A program made the translations under genes and the position numbers. Below are positions 1-13,600 of a DNA stretch of 64,000 bases, in pieces; position 1 is the stretch's first letter; the number at the start of each line of letters is the position of its first letter. The notes beneath the pieces are model-generated. The model ran no database searches and was not told where the DNA came from. It saw nothing but the letters and a program-made list of their open reading frames with translations. Source of the DNA: Rotaria sp. Silwood1 (Eukaryota; Rotifera; Eurotatoria; Philodinida; Philodinidae); assembly GCA_905250075.1 (NCBI GenBank), contig CAJNOP010000660.1:47675-111674 (forward strand), read 5' to 3'.

Positions 1-2297
1 CGGTGCTGTTATACCAAGAAATGGTGCAGAAATAGCTTATATGAAAGAAGGTATTATATATAAAAATAAAATATTTTTGATTGATAATTGAAAACTATTT
101 TTTTTTTTTTGTTTATATTTTCATTAGGTATTGGTTCAATACATGAACGAATTGGTGAAATATTAGCATATCTATTCAATTGGACAAGTACACTTATTCT
201 CAAACCTGCAAGTATAGCTGTTCTTACACTTACATTTTCACAATACTTTTTATCTGGTATTTTTATAGGTAAAAATTTTCTTTCGATTATAACATTATTA
301 TATATTGTATATATTTAGATTGTGATCCACCAGAAGAACTTGTTAAAATAACAGCTGTTTTTGCTATTCGTATGTTAATTTTGCTTTTTGTGAAATATGA
401 TCAGAAAAAAGTGTTGAAATATAACCGTAGAGATTCACATTATCTATTACAGCCTGCGATAGACTTATAAAGAAAAGACTTGCAACTGATTAATTGCTTT
501 TTAATACGAATTATATACATTATGTATATTCTAATGAGCCATAATTATCTTGTTCACATCTATCTTGGTGTCAAGTTTTCAGTTGAAATTCAAAAATGAG
601 TTTTTCCTCGTGTTTTTGAAGTAGTCCATAGGACGAACTAAAATATACGATAAAAGTACCATATATCGGCAGTAATAAGCTAAGAATGTGGACTCTTTTT
701 AATGCATTAATTATATAACGTACACAGTTTTGACTTTAAATCAATGCAAACAAAATGGGTGTGTCACTTATTTTGATCCAGCTATATATGTATGGTAATC
801 CAATTGTGTTTCACATTTATATCCCACAGAGACTAAGCTAACAACTTTTCATCTATCAATATATCTTTTTCTATTTCAAGTCATGCTCATGAATATCAAT
901 TCTATCAGTGTATCTGCAGCTAATCGATTGAATATTATCTTTGTGATTTGTAAAGTAACAACTATTGTAACAGTTATCATAGTTGGTATTGTAAGAATGG
1001 CACAAGGTTTGTTTGTTTTTTTGCATAAGATTAAAAGCAATAATAACAAGAATCTAATTCTAGGATATACACAAAATTTACAAAATGGATTTGAAGGTAA
1101 AAGAAAACTATCATGTAAATTAGATGAATATATTGTTTTAATTTTGATTAGGTACAACAACAAAACCCTTAAGTGTTGCACTTGCTTTTTATTCTGGTCT
1201 ATGGGCATATGATGGATGGAATGGTTTAAATTCTATAACAGAAGAATTAAAAAATCCTGAAAGGTAATAAATTCGAAATTTTATCGATGATCTGTACGTA
1301 CGTGTTTTGTTTTTTGTACAATAGAAATCTATGGTTATCAATAGTATTAGCATTACCATCTATTATTATTCTTTATCTTCTTACAAATATTTCTTATTTT
1401 ACTGTAATGAGCAAAGTAGAATTGCTTAGTTCAAATGCTGTTGCTGTAGTATGTAACAAAAATTCGATTAATATATTCAAATATTTGATCTATTATTGAT
1501 TAAATAGACATGGGGTGAAGTTGCAATAGGTCCTGTTGTACGTGCTCTACCTATACTTATATCAATAAGTGCATTAGGTAGTGGTAATGGAGCATTATTT
1601 TCAAGTGCTCGTTATTGTATGGTTGGTGCTCAATATGGATATTTACCTGAAATATTTGCTTGTATTCATAAACAACGATTAACACCAGTACCTGGTATTG
1701 TTCTTGAGGTCATCAAATTGATATAAAATTAATTGATAATAATATTATTATTGTTTGTTTGTTTGTTTTTTTCTTTCAAGGGTCTTATTGCTATAGCTTT
1801 ATGTATGCCAAGTAACATCGAAGGACTTATTGATTTTTTTAGTTTTGCTGCATGGATTTTTTATGGTGTAACATTTTTAGCAACACTTTTCTGTAAATTT
1901 ACAATGAAAAAAGCTAAACGAGTAATAAATGTAAGTTATAAAATATATTATAATATAATTATAAATAATCAAATATGATAGGTTCCAATACCATTAATTA
2001 TTATTATTATTCTTATTGCAATCTATTTGGTATTTGCACCTGTTATTGCTGATCCAAATATTGGATTTCTTATAGCTTCTCTTATTATTCTTTTTGGTTT
2101 AATATTTTATTATCCATTTGTTTATCGTAAAATAGAAGTAAATATTATAAGTATGTAATAAAATTAATTCGATGAGAAAAAAAAACAAACAAATTATCGT
2201 TGTTCTTTTCATATTCTTTTTTGTTTTTTTTTTAGAAAGAATTAATCAATTTTTAATAACATTCTTTCAATTACAAATAGCACAAGTGAATCTTTAA
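1..2297 (+). CDS. SLC7-family amino acid transporter (LAT/heteromeric light-chain type), 5' end outside window
   Basis: Eleven exons are visible: <1-50, 128-268, 319-369, 881-1006, 1064-1096, 1152-1263, 1325-1448, 1508-1708, 1781-1930, 1982-2150 and 2236-2297. They join in frame to 405 residues ending in a stop. The protein is a multi-pass APC-superfamily carrier of the plasma membrane. Family marks include [17 protein letters not shown] near the start of the visible part, RPAS-like KPAS followed by SQY in the next helices, [12 protein letters not shown] in the helix 6 region and [10 protein letters not shown] after it, which is the LAT/y+LAT signature. Light chains of this type normally pair with an SLC3 glycoprotein; no partner is in the window. 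The N-terminal two helices lie upstream. For the last junction I chose the GTATGT donor at 2151, because it gives a full C-terminal tail ([10 protein letters not shown]) like that of other LATs. A donor at 2138 would end the protein earlier. Substrate cannot be decided. Confidence 0.92.
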
Positions 2298-4260
2298 ATA
2301 TGCTACTGTGTTTCTTGAACTTCATTCTTTTTTATTTGAATAAAACATTTTTTCTAACATTCAGTTTATTTCAGTATCTTAGAAAAAGGTCAATGAATCA
2401 ATGATCATATTTAATAACCTTTGATAGAACTTCTTTTTTTTTTTTATCATTGAATTCAAATCATCATCGATAAAAGTCAAAACATTATGAAAATTTATAT
2501 TTATAATAAATATTATTCGAGTAAAAATGATAAATGAATTATATTCAGCCTATGAAGATGCTTTAGTGAGACCGGTAAAAGTCTTTTTAAAAAAAGGCAC
2601 GTCTCTATGGATCTTGGGAGTCGAGTTAGGATCATTTAATTGTTTTTCGACGTAAGTTTGACCTATCGATGAGATTCTCTTCAGGTGAAACTTTCAAAAT
2701 ACTCTACAAGTCATTCCAACTATACATTAACAAAATTTTGCGCTGAGATTCTGAATGTTGATTATTTGGAAAGTCAAATGATAACGGATTGTTTAGGTTC
2801 AAGCGATTCATTTATGAGAAACTATTTGGTCAAGCATGTGATGCATTTCTTCTGATTCAATATTTTGATAGCAAAGTTTATAAATGTATGCATTCAAATT
2901 TTGAACAGAGAATGAAGCGCCGAAATATAGTAAAACAGACCTATTGAATATTTGTTGTCTTCTGGCATAGATGTCACTGGTAGCAACATTGCATCTTTAA
3001 ATCAATCCTAAGTGCAAGAATTATAATTACTATAATTTTCAAAGTATACCGTATTAACAATAGATTTTGTACTTGGTATTTTATAAAAATAAGTTCGCCG
3101 TCAAGAAGTTAAAGCCATAGAGTATCTTCTTTTGTTGTTTCTTAAATTCCTACATAGAAAGTGACTCTCAGCTTTAAAAAAAAAACACTCAATGGCATCA
3201 TATTGAGTTGTAACATTTGATATTATAATAATATTCTCAGTGTGATTTAGCACGTCTTTATTTCTCTTCAATTTAATAGTGCATAGAACGAAATTATGAA
3301 AAACATAAGATTTATTTCATTTTCTTTATAAAATAATGTTAAATAATTATCTCAAATTCTGATTGTGTTCTATCTAATACAAGATTTCACAGATGAAAAT
3401 TTCTAAAAAAAAACTAAACACAGTAGTTTTCAAATCGCAGAAGAATCGTTTTAGTATCTATCGCCTTCACTTATAAATATAAATAAAAACGAAAATCATC
3501 TTTTTTCCAATTTTTATAACGCTTTCATAGTAAATGTGATGGCTCCTCATTTTTTTCCTCTTCGAATGCATTAGATAGTCTATTAAAATAACTCTATGGA
3601 TTTAAGTTTAGGTACTTAACACTTTACCTTCTACAGTGTACTCTATTAATTAGATCAATTAATATAGAGAATATCATCAATCTATACGAATGTTCAAATA
3701 AAAACATTTCAATTACTTTATCTCTAATTCTTATAATAAAAATTTTCTTTTTACAAAATTTCATACGAAATATAAATTACGAATATTTTCAACAATCACA
3801 TTTAAGTCATGAGTGTAGATGAATAATGTGTTATCAAACAAACATACATTCATTACTTAATAAACATTGGTTATCCATTTTTTAACCAATCAAATATTTA
3901 TTTAAGACCTTTACTATGAATTCTTGCATATTGTTTTTTGTTTCTTTCTATTGATCAATTTATTTTTCAATAATCTGATTTAATTTAAGTACCCAAAAAA
4001 CTAATATGAAAAAAACCAAAAAATCTTGTAAACAAATGTCAGTTAATCAGCTGACTCAACCAATCTATATATGTTTGTCACACGGTCTCTCACAACAACA
4101 ATATATAGGATTCACTCATTCGTTTATTCTTTACCTTCTAGATCATTTCTATGTAACACGTAATAATTTTTCTTTTTGTTTTTTGTTATATTACTTTTAG
4201 ATAAAAAAAAAAAAAAAGAAACAAGCAAATTTTGTTGTTTTAGTTTAATTTAAAAAAAAA
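2298..4260. other. Intergenic DNA between SLC7 and NPL4
   Basis: No coding exon was found on either strand. The 3355-3470 part resembles 6975-7090 in an NPL4 intron and, more loosely, 13030-13160 in a WIPI intron (shared words around TTTCTAAAA and GTAGTTTTCA). It is therefore probably an old, decayed copy of the same foldback family. The last 260 bases before NPL4 hold the presumed promoter, without a TATA box I would trust. Confidence 0.5.
2339..2344 (+). terminator. Poly(A) signal of the SLC7 gene
   Basis: An AATAAA hexamer lies about 40 bases after the transporter stop codon, in an AT-rich 3' flank. This is the usual position for a cleavage and polyadenylation signal. Confidence 0.5.
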
Positions 4261-7200
4261 ATGTCAAAAAATTTTGTAAGATTAATATTATATTTTTAAT
4301 AATTTGTATAACTTTTTTTTTTAAAATATTTTCTAGGTTCTTCGTATTCAATCATCTGAAGGTACAAAACGTATAGATTTTAATTCTCAAGATACAGATA
4401 AAACTATTTATCAAAAAGTAATAAAAAATTAAATGTTCAAAATTATTTTTTTTTTGTATTTTATATAGGTTGCACAAATATTTTCATTATCATCAATTGA
4501 TGATTTTACATTATATAAAGAAAAAAATAAAAATTTACCATTAGGACGTACACCAAATCGAACAAATTTAAAACATGGTGATATGATTTATTTAATTGCT
4601 GAACGTGAAAATATATTTCCAACAGATACAAATTCATCATCATCATCTTTTGGTACACTTGATGTTAAATCTGATACACCAACAAATAGTAGTAGTTATG
4701 CATCACCAAAAATTGGTTCATTTCAAACAAATAATAATAATAATTTGGGAAAATTAAATATATTAAATAATATAGATATTAAAGAAGATGATGTTGATAT
4801 ACAATTAGATAAAATGGATGGACGTATACCAAGAAAACGTAATCCACAATTGTATGATGAAATAAATTTATTGTTTTTTTTCTTTCGAAAGATTTTGTTG
4901 TTTTGATTTTTCTAGATGTCATCATAATTTACATGGAAAATGTTTACATTGTATACCTATTGAACCATATGATGAAGAATTTTTACAAAATCGTAATCCA
5001 CCTATTAAACATATGTCATTTAGAGCTTATATTAGAAAATTACAAAGTTCAACAGCAAGTGATAGGTAAATAGATTTAAAAAAAAAAGAAAATCATATGT
5101 AAAATATTGAAGATCTAAACTTTAGCCGCGCATCGGTCATCCTCGCATAGGGGAAGGTTTAAATTCACAAAAATAAAAATTCTTTCTAAAATCAAAAGTG
5201 CATCACTGACAGTTTATGAAACATGTTGCAAGCTTCAAGATACTTTGTTAACCAGAGATATAAACCTTTAAATTGAGTATTGAGTTTTACTACATTTTCA
5301 TTTTTTTTCCTGAAAAATAGATAGAATTCTTAATGTTATTTCATTGTGTAAGTGAAACTGGTATACTCGAACAGTAGAACTGTCTGTGTGCTGCTCTTTG
5401 ATTAGGGATATATCGTGATAATTGGAAATTTTGAGATGTCAAACTCTTCCCATTAGAAAATCAAAAAAAAATACGAAATTTCATAACGAACAGTGTTTAC
5501 AAGTTTTTGTTTGATGTAATTATACTCTGTTCAGAAATGAATCGATATTCTGAAAGCTTATGGACAACTGCACGAGAGCGTTTAGTTGTATGTGACTTGA
5601 TTGCGAAGTAAAATACTTAACTCTTCGTTCACCCTAAAAAAAATTTCCATTTTTTGAAATTTCGTAACGATCAGAATTTTTTTAATAGTTCACCTTTGTC
5701 TGCATATAAACCGATAAAATTTTTATTGATAATAGATCTAAACTGTCTCTCTCTATATATATGATAAAAATTTCAGAGGATTAGCTTTTATCATTAATGA
5801 GATATAAGTGTTGCAGTATGAAAAAAAAATGAAATTTCGTAACGTGTGACTACGTCGATATGTAATTCACTAAGAATGTAGGTCATTGATTTCTTATAAT
5901 GAAAATAGGAATTATAAACATTGAAACATGAGGAAACTTTGAGCTATACTGCTAATTACAAAACAATTCTATGTATTTTGTGACATATTTTTTTTTTATT
6001 ATTATTGTATTATACTATAAGAAAATAGTTTATATAGTATAACAAGACGTCATTGATATACGGTCTTTGATTATATATCAACAGTATCGGCCATGCTCTG
6101 TAATGGTTTCTGTCAGGCGTCTGTCACAATCTGTGATAGTGTCTAGCAGGCGTCTATGAAATGAGACGTCTAAGTTTTTAACCGTATATTTTAATATGCA
6201 TTTTAGATTGTATTTTATCAGATCATTTCGTGTGAAAGAGCCTATAAAACTGCATAGAAATGTCACGAATAATTTTCTCAAAAAATCAGATCTTGATATA
6301 AAAGAATCAACATATTTTTTTCAATATAATTACTCCATGAAGCGCTACTGTAATAGATTGTATTCTGTATAAACTATTGAGCTCTACAAAACCAATATAA
6401 AGATTTTGAGCAAAAACTCTAGGGATGTATTATTTCCGGAACATAACTTTGTGCGTTTTTTGATTGATATTAAGCAAATTAATACGATATTCGATGGAGA
6501 AGACCTTTTTGTTTTTTTTCTTAGAATCTTTAATGTTTGAACGCTTATAATTCCAGTTGAATGTGAGGAATTGATTGATGTAAAAAAAAGACGTGTATCT
6601 TAACTTCAAATTTTTCACATAAATTCTTCGATTTTCAGCACATACAATCGCCAAGATCGATTAGACTGAAGACTTTAGTCAACTATCGTATATTTTTTTT
6701 CATTCTAGAAATACATTTGCTAGTCTTGAGAATATTAGTTGTTCAATTAAAGATAAATGTGCAACTGGTCATGCGCCATGGCCAAAAGGTAAATATTCAA
6801 TATTAAAGATATATATATATTTATTAATGAAAAATTTGTTTAGGTGTTTGTACAAAATGTCAACCTAATCCAGTAACATTGATGCGCCAGGTAATATAGA
6901 AATATATTTACGGAGAAAAAAGAAAGTGCAACAGTAACATGTTTTTTGAGTTCTTTTTTTTTCTATAATATTAAACAATAAGTTCAAATCTAGATAGTGT
7001 TTTATCTAATGCAGGATTTCATAGACGAAGGTTTCTAAAAGAATTCGAGCACGGTAGTTTTCAGATCTCAGAATCTACTTTTTAATAGTTCTATTTTAAA
7101 GAGTATAAAAGGAGTGTTCATTACATTTTCTACAAGCTTTATATAAAATATTAAAAGTATCTAAAATTTACATTTCAATTTTGTCTACTATTTTAATGTT

Positions 7201-10200
7201 GAATAGAAAGTATGTCATAGAAATTTTTATAAATCATTGTGTCTAATTGTATTAAATAATTACAAAGTTTTCAGCTCTATAGTTTGGGTTAGAGATATGA
7301 AACTGTAAGAAAACTATCATATACTATTTTCTAATTAACTTAAATAGATAGAGTAGCCGATGAAGGATTAGAACTCATCAGATTACAAGGTAGTCGTCGG
7401 AAAATATTATTTATTGATGACAGATATGTAAAATGTATGCGAAATATTATAATAGAAAAGTACCTAAAGCATTTAATGATTTATAAAATGTTTTTTCTTT
7501 TTTTCGAAAACAATCAAGACTTCAAAACAAAGAAAAGCGTATAAAATTCTTTTATTAATTAGATTAAAACAATACAACTAGCCAACATTTGTTTTATACA
7601 AAAATATTTGAAAATACACAAAAAAAACGAAAGATATTAAATGAAATTTTCTATATCATTTCGCAATTTTATTTTGATTTAAAAAAATAAAAACTTTCAA
7701 ATTTTTTTTTTTAAATAATTATTAACTCTGATTTTAATGTTTTCAAAAATTGCCTTGTACTGACTAAAAAAATTTTCAGTAAAACAATCATAATTTAACT
7801 ACTAAATTCTAAAACAATGAATTTTAAACTACTTTTAACTAAAAATAAAATCATAGTATCAACGAACTGAATTATTATTTAGCCTTATCGTCATGTAGAC
7901 AATATAATGTTTGAGAATGGAAATATGGTAAATCGTTTTTTAAATTATTGGCGATCATCAGGTCATCAACGTATTGGTTTTCTTTATGGTCGTTATGAAG
8001 TATATGATGGTGTACCATTAGGTGTTCGTGCAGTTGTTTCAGCTATTTATGAACCACCACAAGTTTGTAGAAATAAGATTTATTCAAAAAAAAAATAATT
8101 GTTTATTTTTTATTGTCTATCATAGGAAACATCAAGAGATAGTGTTAAATTAAATCTACCTGATCCACATGAAGCATTAATTGATGATTTAGCACGTCGT
8201 CTTAATATTCGTCGTATTGGATGGATTTTTACTGATCTTATACCAGATGAAAGTAAATCCGGTAGTGGTCCTGTTCTTCATCATCGTGGCAATATGGTAT
8301 AAAAAAAGAAAAGAAAAACAAATGAAATTATTAATTAATTTTGTTTTGTTTTTTGAATAGAATTCATATTTTTTAAGTGCACAAGAATGTATAATGGCAG
8401 GTTGGTTTCAAAATAATCATCCAAATATATGCAAATATTCACCAGATGGTTATTTTGGTTCAAAATTTGTTACTGTTGTTGTTACTGGTGATATATCAGG
8501 TCAAATACATTTTGAAGGTTATCAAGTTTCAAATCAATGTATGGCATTAGTAAAATCAAAAATATTACTTCCAACTTATGATGCACCTGAATTAGGTTAT
8601 GTTAGAGAAACAAGTGCTGAACAATATGTTCCAGATGTTTATTATAAAGTAAAAAAAAAAATGAAAGTTTTTTTTTGAAATAAAAATATTTTATCTTCTA
8701 GGAAAAAGATTCATATAATAATGAAATAATGAAAATAGCACGTCCATTACCACTTGAATATCTTATTATTGATGTTCCAACAGGTTTTCCATCGAGTGAT
8801 GCACAAATACAATCAACATTTAATGATGATTGTAAACTAATAAAAACACCATTTTGTATAGAAAATCGAATGCAAATTGGAGAATTACAAGTAAAAAAAT
8901 TTTTTTTTCTTCATATTAAAATAATAGATATAAATATTCTATTTAAATAGGATATGAATGCATTAGCATCATATTTACAACAATTTTCAAAAACTGGTAG
9001 TGCTGGTATAACAACATCAAGTACAAATCAATATAAAGCAACAGATATATTAGCTGATCTACATCTATTGAGATATTTGGCTATTAATGATATTATCTCA
9101 TTTTCAATGGTAAAAAAAAACATTTCATACTCAATGAACTATTCTAGTCTTTTGGGAAATGTATAGAATACACAAGTTACCAAAAAAAACAAAACCAGTA
9201 TCTCGTTCGATTAGAATATTTTATTTTTTTAGCTTTGTGAATAAAATTCTCAGTAATAGAACAATATATTTTCGGATATGACTTATGTTTAATGATTAGA
9301 TAATAATCTAAACTATAGTAATTCATTTTGTTTTATTTTCTCTGTTGTAATATTATGAGATTATTGATTTTTTTTTTTTTATCAATCTTTGAATTATATT
9401 CAGATTTAATTTCAAATGTTAATTTGATTAAGAAAAATTTTTATATTTATGATGAATTCATCATTCATATTACTCATATAATATGTAGATAATAATTTTA
9501 AATGTTGAAGTCTTAAAAAAAAAGAGTTTACAATATTTGATTTATTTTCCGAAAAGTTCAAAAAAAAAACAAAAATGTTCTTTGCATTTGATAAAACTTT
9601 GTACTCTACGCTCACGTTTATGAAATAACATATTTTTCTTTTATAATTATAACTGTATCATGCTAAAGTATTTTCATGGTTAATTTTCTACTTAAGCATA
9701 TTTCTTATGTCTAGAATTTCAGAAAAAAAGAAAAATATATTATTTCATAGAAGCAAATACAAAGTAAATTTTCATGAATAGAAATCTTTTTTGTGTTGGA
9801 AAATTGTAAAAGAACAAGAGACTGTGTAATTCAATCAACTTCATATCAATTTATATTTCAAAATAGAAACATATTCGAAAGTTAAAAGTTTGTTTTTTGT
9901 ACATGATTAAATTAATAAAATTTCTATGTTCGAATCATTTCCCCTGTCGTGAGTTTTATTTTCCTATTCATCATTTGTTTTATTTTTTTTTCTAGGATCA
10001 ACTCGATCCATTACTTGATTCTATACGTAATAATGATCTCACTGGTGTTGAAACTTGGATGGAAGGTTCCGATTGGCAAACAATAGTTCAAGTTTTACAA
10101 ACACATAGTAAATAATCAAAAAAAAAGAAAAAATTTAATTCTTCGACATAAATTTTAAATTTATTCTTTCATTTTCTTATTCTAAGCTCCTAGTCCAATA

Positions 10201-10368
10201 ACAACAACAACAACAACAACAACAGGTATTCGATCGTCATATATGGATTATGAAGATCAACGTGATTTAGCATCTTCATTATCACAATGGAATTGTCCAC
10301 GATGTACATTTATTAATGATGGTTCATCTCGGACATGTGAAATATGTTCATGTGAAAAAGGTTCTTAA
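4261..10368 (+). CDS. NPLOC4: NPL4, ubiquitin-binding cofactor of p97/VCP
   Basis: Thirteen exons: 4261-4275, 4337-4417, 4469-4851, 4916-5065, 6709-6788, 6844-6890, 7883-8062, 8126-8296, 8361-8648, 8702-8890, 8951-9109, 9996-10107 and 10187-10368. They sum to 2037 nt, in frame, 678 residues; human NPL4 is about 608. NPL4 with UFD1 recruits ubiquitylated clients to the p97 unfoldase in ERAD and chromatin extraction. Seen in order: the N-terminal ubiquitin-like domain ([14 protein letters not shown]), a low-complexity S/N-rich linker, zinc-knuckle cysteines ([12 protein letters not shown] near 161-172; CTKCQP near 230), the NPL4 core with [18 protein letters not shown] and [15 protein letters not shown], and a C-terminal NZF finger (CPRC...CEIC). 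The extra length is mainly the linker and a poly-Thr stretch. Three introns (5066-6708, 6891-7882, 9110-9995) are inflated by non-coding or repeat DNA. The first coding exon has only five codons. WIPI follows 259 bases downstream. Confidence 0.97.
5066..6708 (+). repeat. Large NPL4 intron with repeated AAATTTCGTAACG-like words
   Basis: This 1.64 kb intron is about thirty times the usual length. A poly-A run followed by GAAATTTCRTAACG occurs three times, near 5480, 5659 and 5831. A stretch at 6090-6170 holds two GTCTGTCA/GTGTCTAGC-like units that loosely resemble the CTGTCACGGTCTGTGATGGG tandem units at 58.2 kb. No open reading frame here has protein-like character. I read it as decayed mobile or satellite DNA. 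Confidence 0.4.
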
Positions 10369-10446
10369 TTTTTACCCTATTGTTTCCATATGAAATTTTT
10401 CTTTCATGTTTATTTATTTCTATCTCATATATATTGAAACCAGCAA

Positions 10447-10452
10447 AATAAA
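10447..10452 (+). terminator. Poly(A) signal of NPL4
   Basis: An AATAAA hexamer lies about 80 bases after the NPL4 stop, within the short NPL4-WIPI spacer and just before an A-rich run. Confidence 0.5.
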
Positions 10453-10529
10453 AAAAAAAAAAAAAACAACAACAAAATGCCAATCTAGATTAAAACAAAC
10501 AAAAAATATAAAATTTACAATTTTAATGT

Positions 10530-10559
10530 TTATTTGTTTTCTTTGTTTTTTTATTCCAG
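10530..10559 (+). promoter_or_regulatory. Strong 3' splice site ahead of WIPI; candidate trans-splice acceptor
   Basis: A pyrimidine-rich tract ends in TTATTCCAG at 10559, 68 bases upstream of the WIPI start codon. No obvious upstream non-coding exon is needed, because the NPL4 poly(A) signal is only about 105 bases before it. Rotifers are known to use spliced-leader trans-splicing, so this could be the acceptor for the second message of an NPL4-WIPI unit. It could equally be the end of an ordinary 5' UTR intron. Confidence 0.4.
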
Positions 10560-10627
10560 ATTGATATGTTTTACGTTTAATCGATTTTTTTTCTTAAAAA
10601 AAGAAAAAAAGGGAGAAACAAAAAATT

Positions 10628-13600
10628 ATGAGTGCACTAGCAAGTAGATCTAGTGGTGGAGCGAGTGGTGGTATTTCAGGAGGTAGTAATGATGGTTCAA
10701 CAGACAATGATGTTCTATCGCAATATAAAATACTTACATTAACGTTCAATCAAGATTGCACGTAAGTTTTCTTTTTTTTAGTAGAAAATTAAGAAAATAT
10801 TATTATAATTTATTAATAGATCATTAGCAATGGGCACGCGAAAAACTTATGCTTTATTTACTATTAGTCCAGATAATAAAATTGATGAAATATATGATTG
10901 TGGTAAGTTTTAATAGATTAGAATTCTTGTGATAGTAGATGTATGTTTTCAATCTTTTCGTAGTGATTATATTTATTTCATCAATAGTCTATTTTGTTAT
11001 GTATAACTTGATGAGATATTCATCGTATCATTTCTCTATAAATATTTCAGTTTAAAATGTCAATTTACTAACGAGGGAATCTATCCAACTGGTAATCTCC
11101 GTTTGAGCTCATATTTTGCCCGTAAGTAGGACCCAGTGAGACTAGACAAAGCCTAAAAGAATAAATGCCATTAGGCCTTTCCTCCAAAGTTATAGTCGTT
11201 TTACTGAAATTTTATCCATAGATAGATCTACTTGTAACTAGAATGTCCTGGAAATTTCAGCTCAAAAGAATGTTCAGGACATTCTAGTTACAAGTAGATC
11301 TATCTATGGACAAAATTTCAAGTCGAAATATCGTCATTCGATTTTTCTGTACATATCTTGTCGTGGGCTAAAATTTCAGTAAAACGACTATAACTTTGGA
11401 GGAAAGGTCTAATGGTACTTATTCTTTTAGGCTTTGTCTAGTCTCACTAGGTCCTATTTACGGGCAAAATATGAGCTCAAACGGAGGTTATCAGTTGGAC
11501 AGGTTCCCTCGTAAGTCAATCATCGTCTAGACAAAAACTAATGATGTTCGTAGGAAATAGTCAGTACACATAACAAGGGAAGTTTCTCCTTTCAATCTTA
11601 ATGATTGTTTAGTTTAGGTACTAAATAGTATTCTAATAGAAATCCTTATAAGATTTTGAATTTCTATTCAGATTTGACTTATTTCAAACTTCTGTGGTTT
11701 CTTTTTGATGGAAGCTAATCTAGTTAAATTCTTTACAAAGTTTTAGATTAAAGTTCAATAGTTCAATCAAATATCAATAGGCATTTTGAATCCTTTTATA
11801 GTTTTTATTAGACGACTATATATTAATAATAAAGATGAGAATTGATTTACTAATTTTGTATCCTAGTTGTAGTCTATCGGATCCGGTATCATCAATCTGA
11901 TGAACTCATATCATAATACAAAATTCAATAAATCTATGAAAAACTGCATAGTGAATGTTGTTAAAGAGTCATTTAAATTCATAAGATATTAATTTGCATG
12001 AACGCGCTATAAAACAAAGTATCTATTAGAATTCCATCGGGAAGATACATAAATCTGAATAAAATATTACCCCGTAGTTAGTTATATTAAGAAAAAAAAA
12101 ACAATTAAAATTGACCTAGTAATATTTCATTACCTTACTCGACTATTGTCGAATTACGAAACATTTTGTTTTTTTTTTTTGTTTTAGCTTATGATGATGT
12201 ATGTATAATTGAACGTCTATTTTCAAGTTCATTAACAGCACTTGTTAGTAATCAAGCACCACGTAAATTAAAAGTTTGTCATTTTAAAAAAGGAACAGAA
12301 ATATGTTCATATTCATTTGCTAATACAATACTTGCTGTTAAACTTAATCGATTGGTAAAACATATATTAAAAAAAAAAAAAATTTTTGTTCAACATAAAA
12401 AAACGTTTTGTTTTTTTTTTTTTTAGAGACTTATTGTCTGTTTGGAAGAAAGTATTTATATTCATAATATGCGCGATATGAAAGTTTTACATACAATTCG
12501 GGATGTACCATCAAATCGTGAAGGTCTTTGTGCATTATCATCAAATAGTGATAATTCATATTTAGCATATCCGGGTAGTTCACTTACTGGTGAAGTACAA
12601 GTTTTTGATACATTAAATCTAGTTTGTTGAAGAAGTTCTTTTTTTGTTATTCATTATTGATTTGCTTTATATATAGAAACCAGGTATTATGATAAGTGCA
12701 CATGAAAGTCCACTTGCTGCAATGGCTTTTGATATGAGTGGAACAAAATTAGCAACAGCATCAAATAAAGTATTTTATTTATTTTTTGAAAATATTATAT
12801 TTATAAATTTTATTTTTTAAAGGGAACGGTTATTCGTGTTCATAGTGCTGTTGATGGTACACGACTTTTTGAATTTCGTCGAGGAGTACGACGGTATATA
12901 AAAATCTAGAAAGAAAAATTGTTTCAAAAAAAAAAATGAAAATACAGTCAAAGACAAAAGTTTAAACGAAAATATATTTTTGATTTTTTCTTTAATAACA
13001 AGCGTCTAACTGAAATCCAAATAGTCAATGAAGAGCTCTATCAAATGCATCCTATACCCAAATTTCATAGATGATTTAAGGTAGTAAGGTTTCTAGAAAA
13101 TTCAAAACCATATTTTTCAAGTCTCAGAAGACTTTGCAATAATTCACTTCTAACAGTACCAACCTAAAGAACCCAAAATTTTGAAGAAAATGAAGAGTCA
13201 CCGCCTTTCCTTTCAAAAGTTATAAGCATCACAAAAATCGAAAAAATACGATTTTTAGCGGTTTCTTGATAAATTTCACTTTTTTTCCAGTTTTTGTAAT
13301 GCTTATAAATTTTGAAAGGAAAGGCGGCGATCCTTCATTTTCTTCAGAATTTTGTGTTCTTTAAGTTGGTACTGTTAGAAACGAATTATTTCAAAGTCTT
13401 TCGAGACCTGAAAAAATACGGTTTTGGGTTTTCTAGAAACCTTCCTACCTTAAATCATCTATGTAATTCTGGTATAGAATGCATTTGATAGAGCTCTTCA
13501 TTAACTATTTGGATTTCAGTTAGATGCTTGTTATTATAGAAAAAAATCAAAAATACATTTTCGTTTAAACTTTTGTCTTTGACCACTAAGGTTTTATAAG

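Noticed and set aside
876-1212. Overlapping ~110-codon frames on both strands
   Set aside because: The plus frame is SLC7 exon 4 read through its intron, and the minus frame is its shadow. Only the spliced exons were kept.
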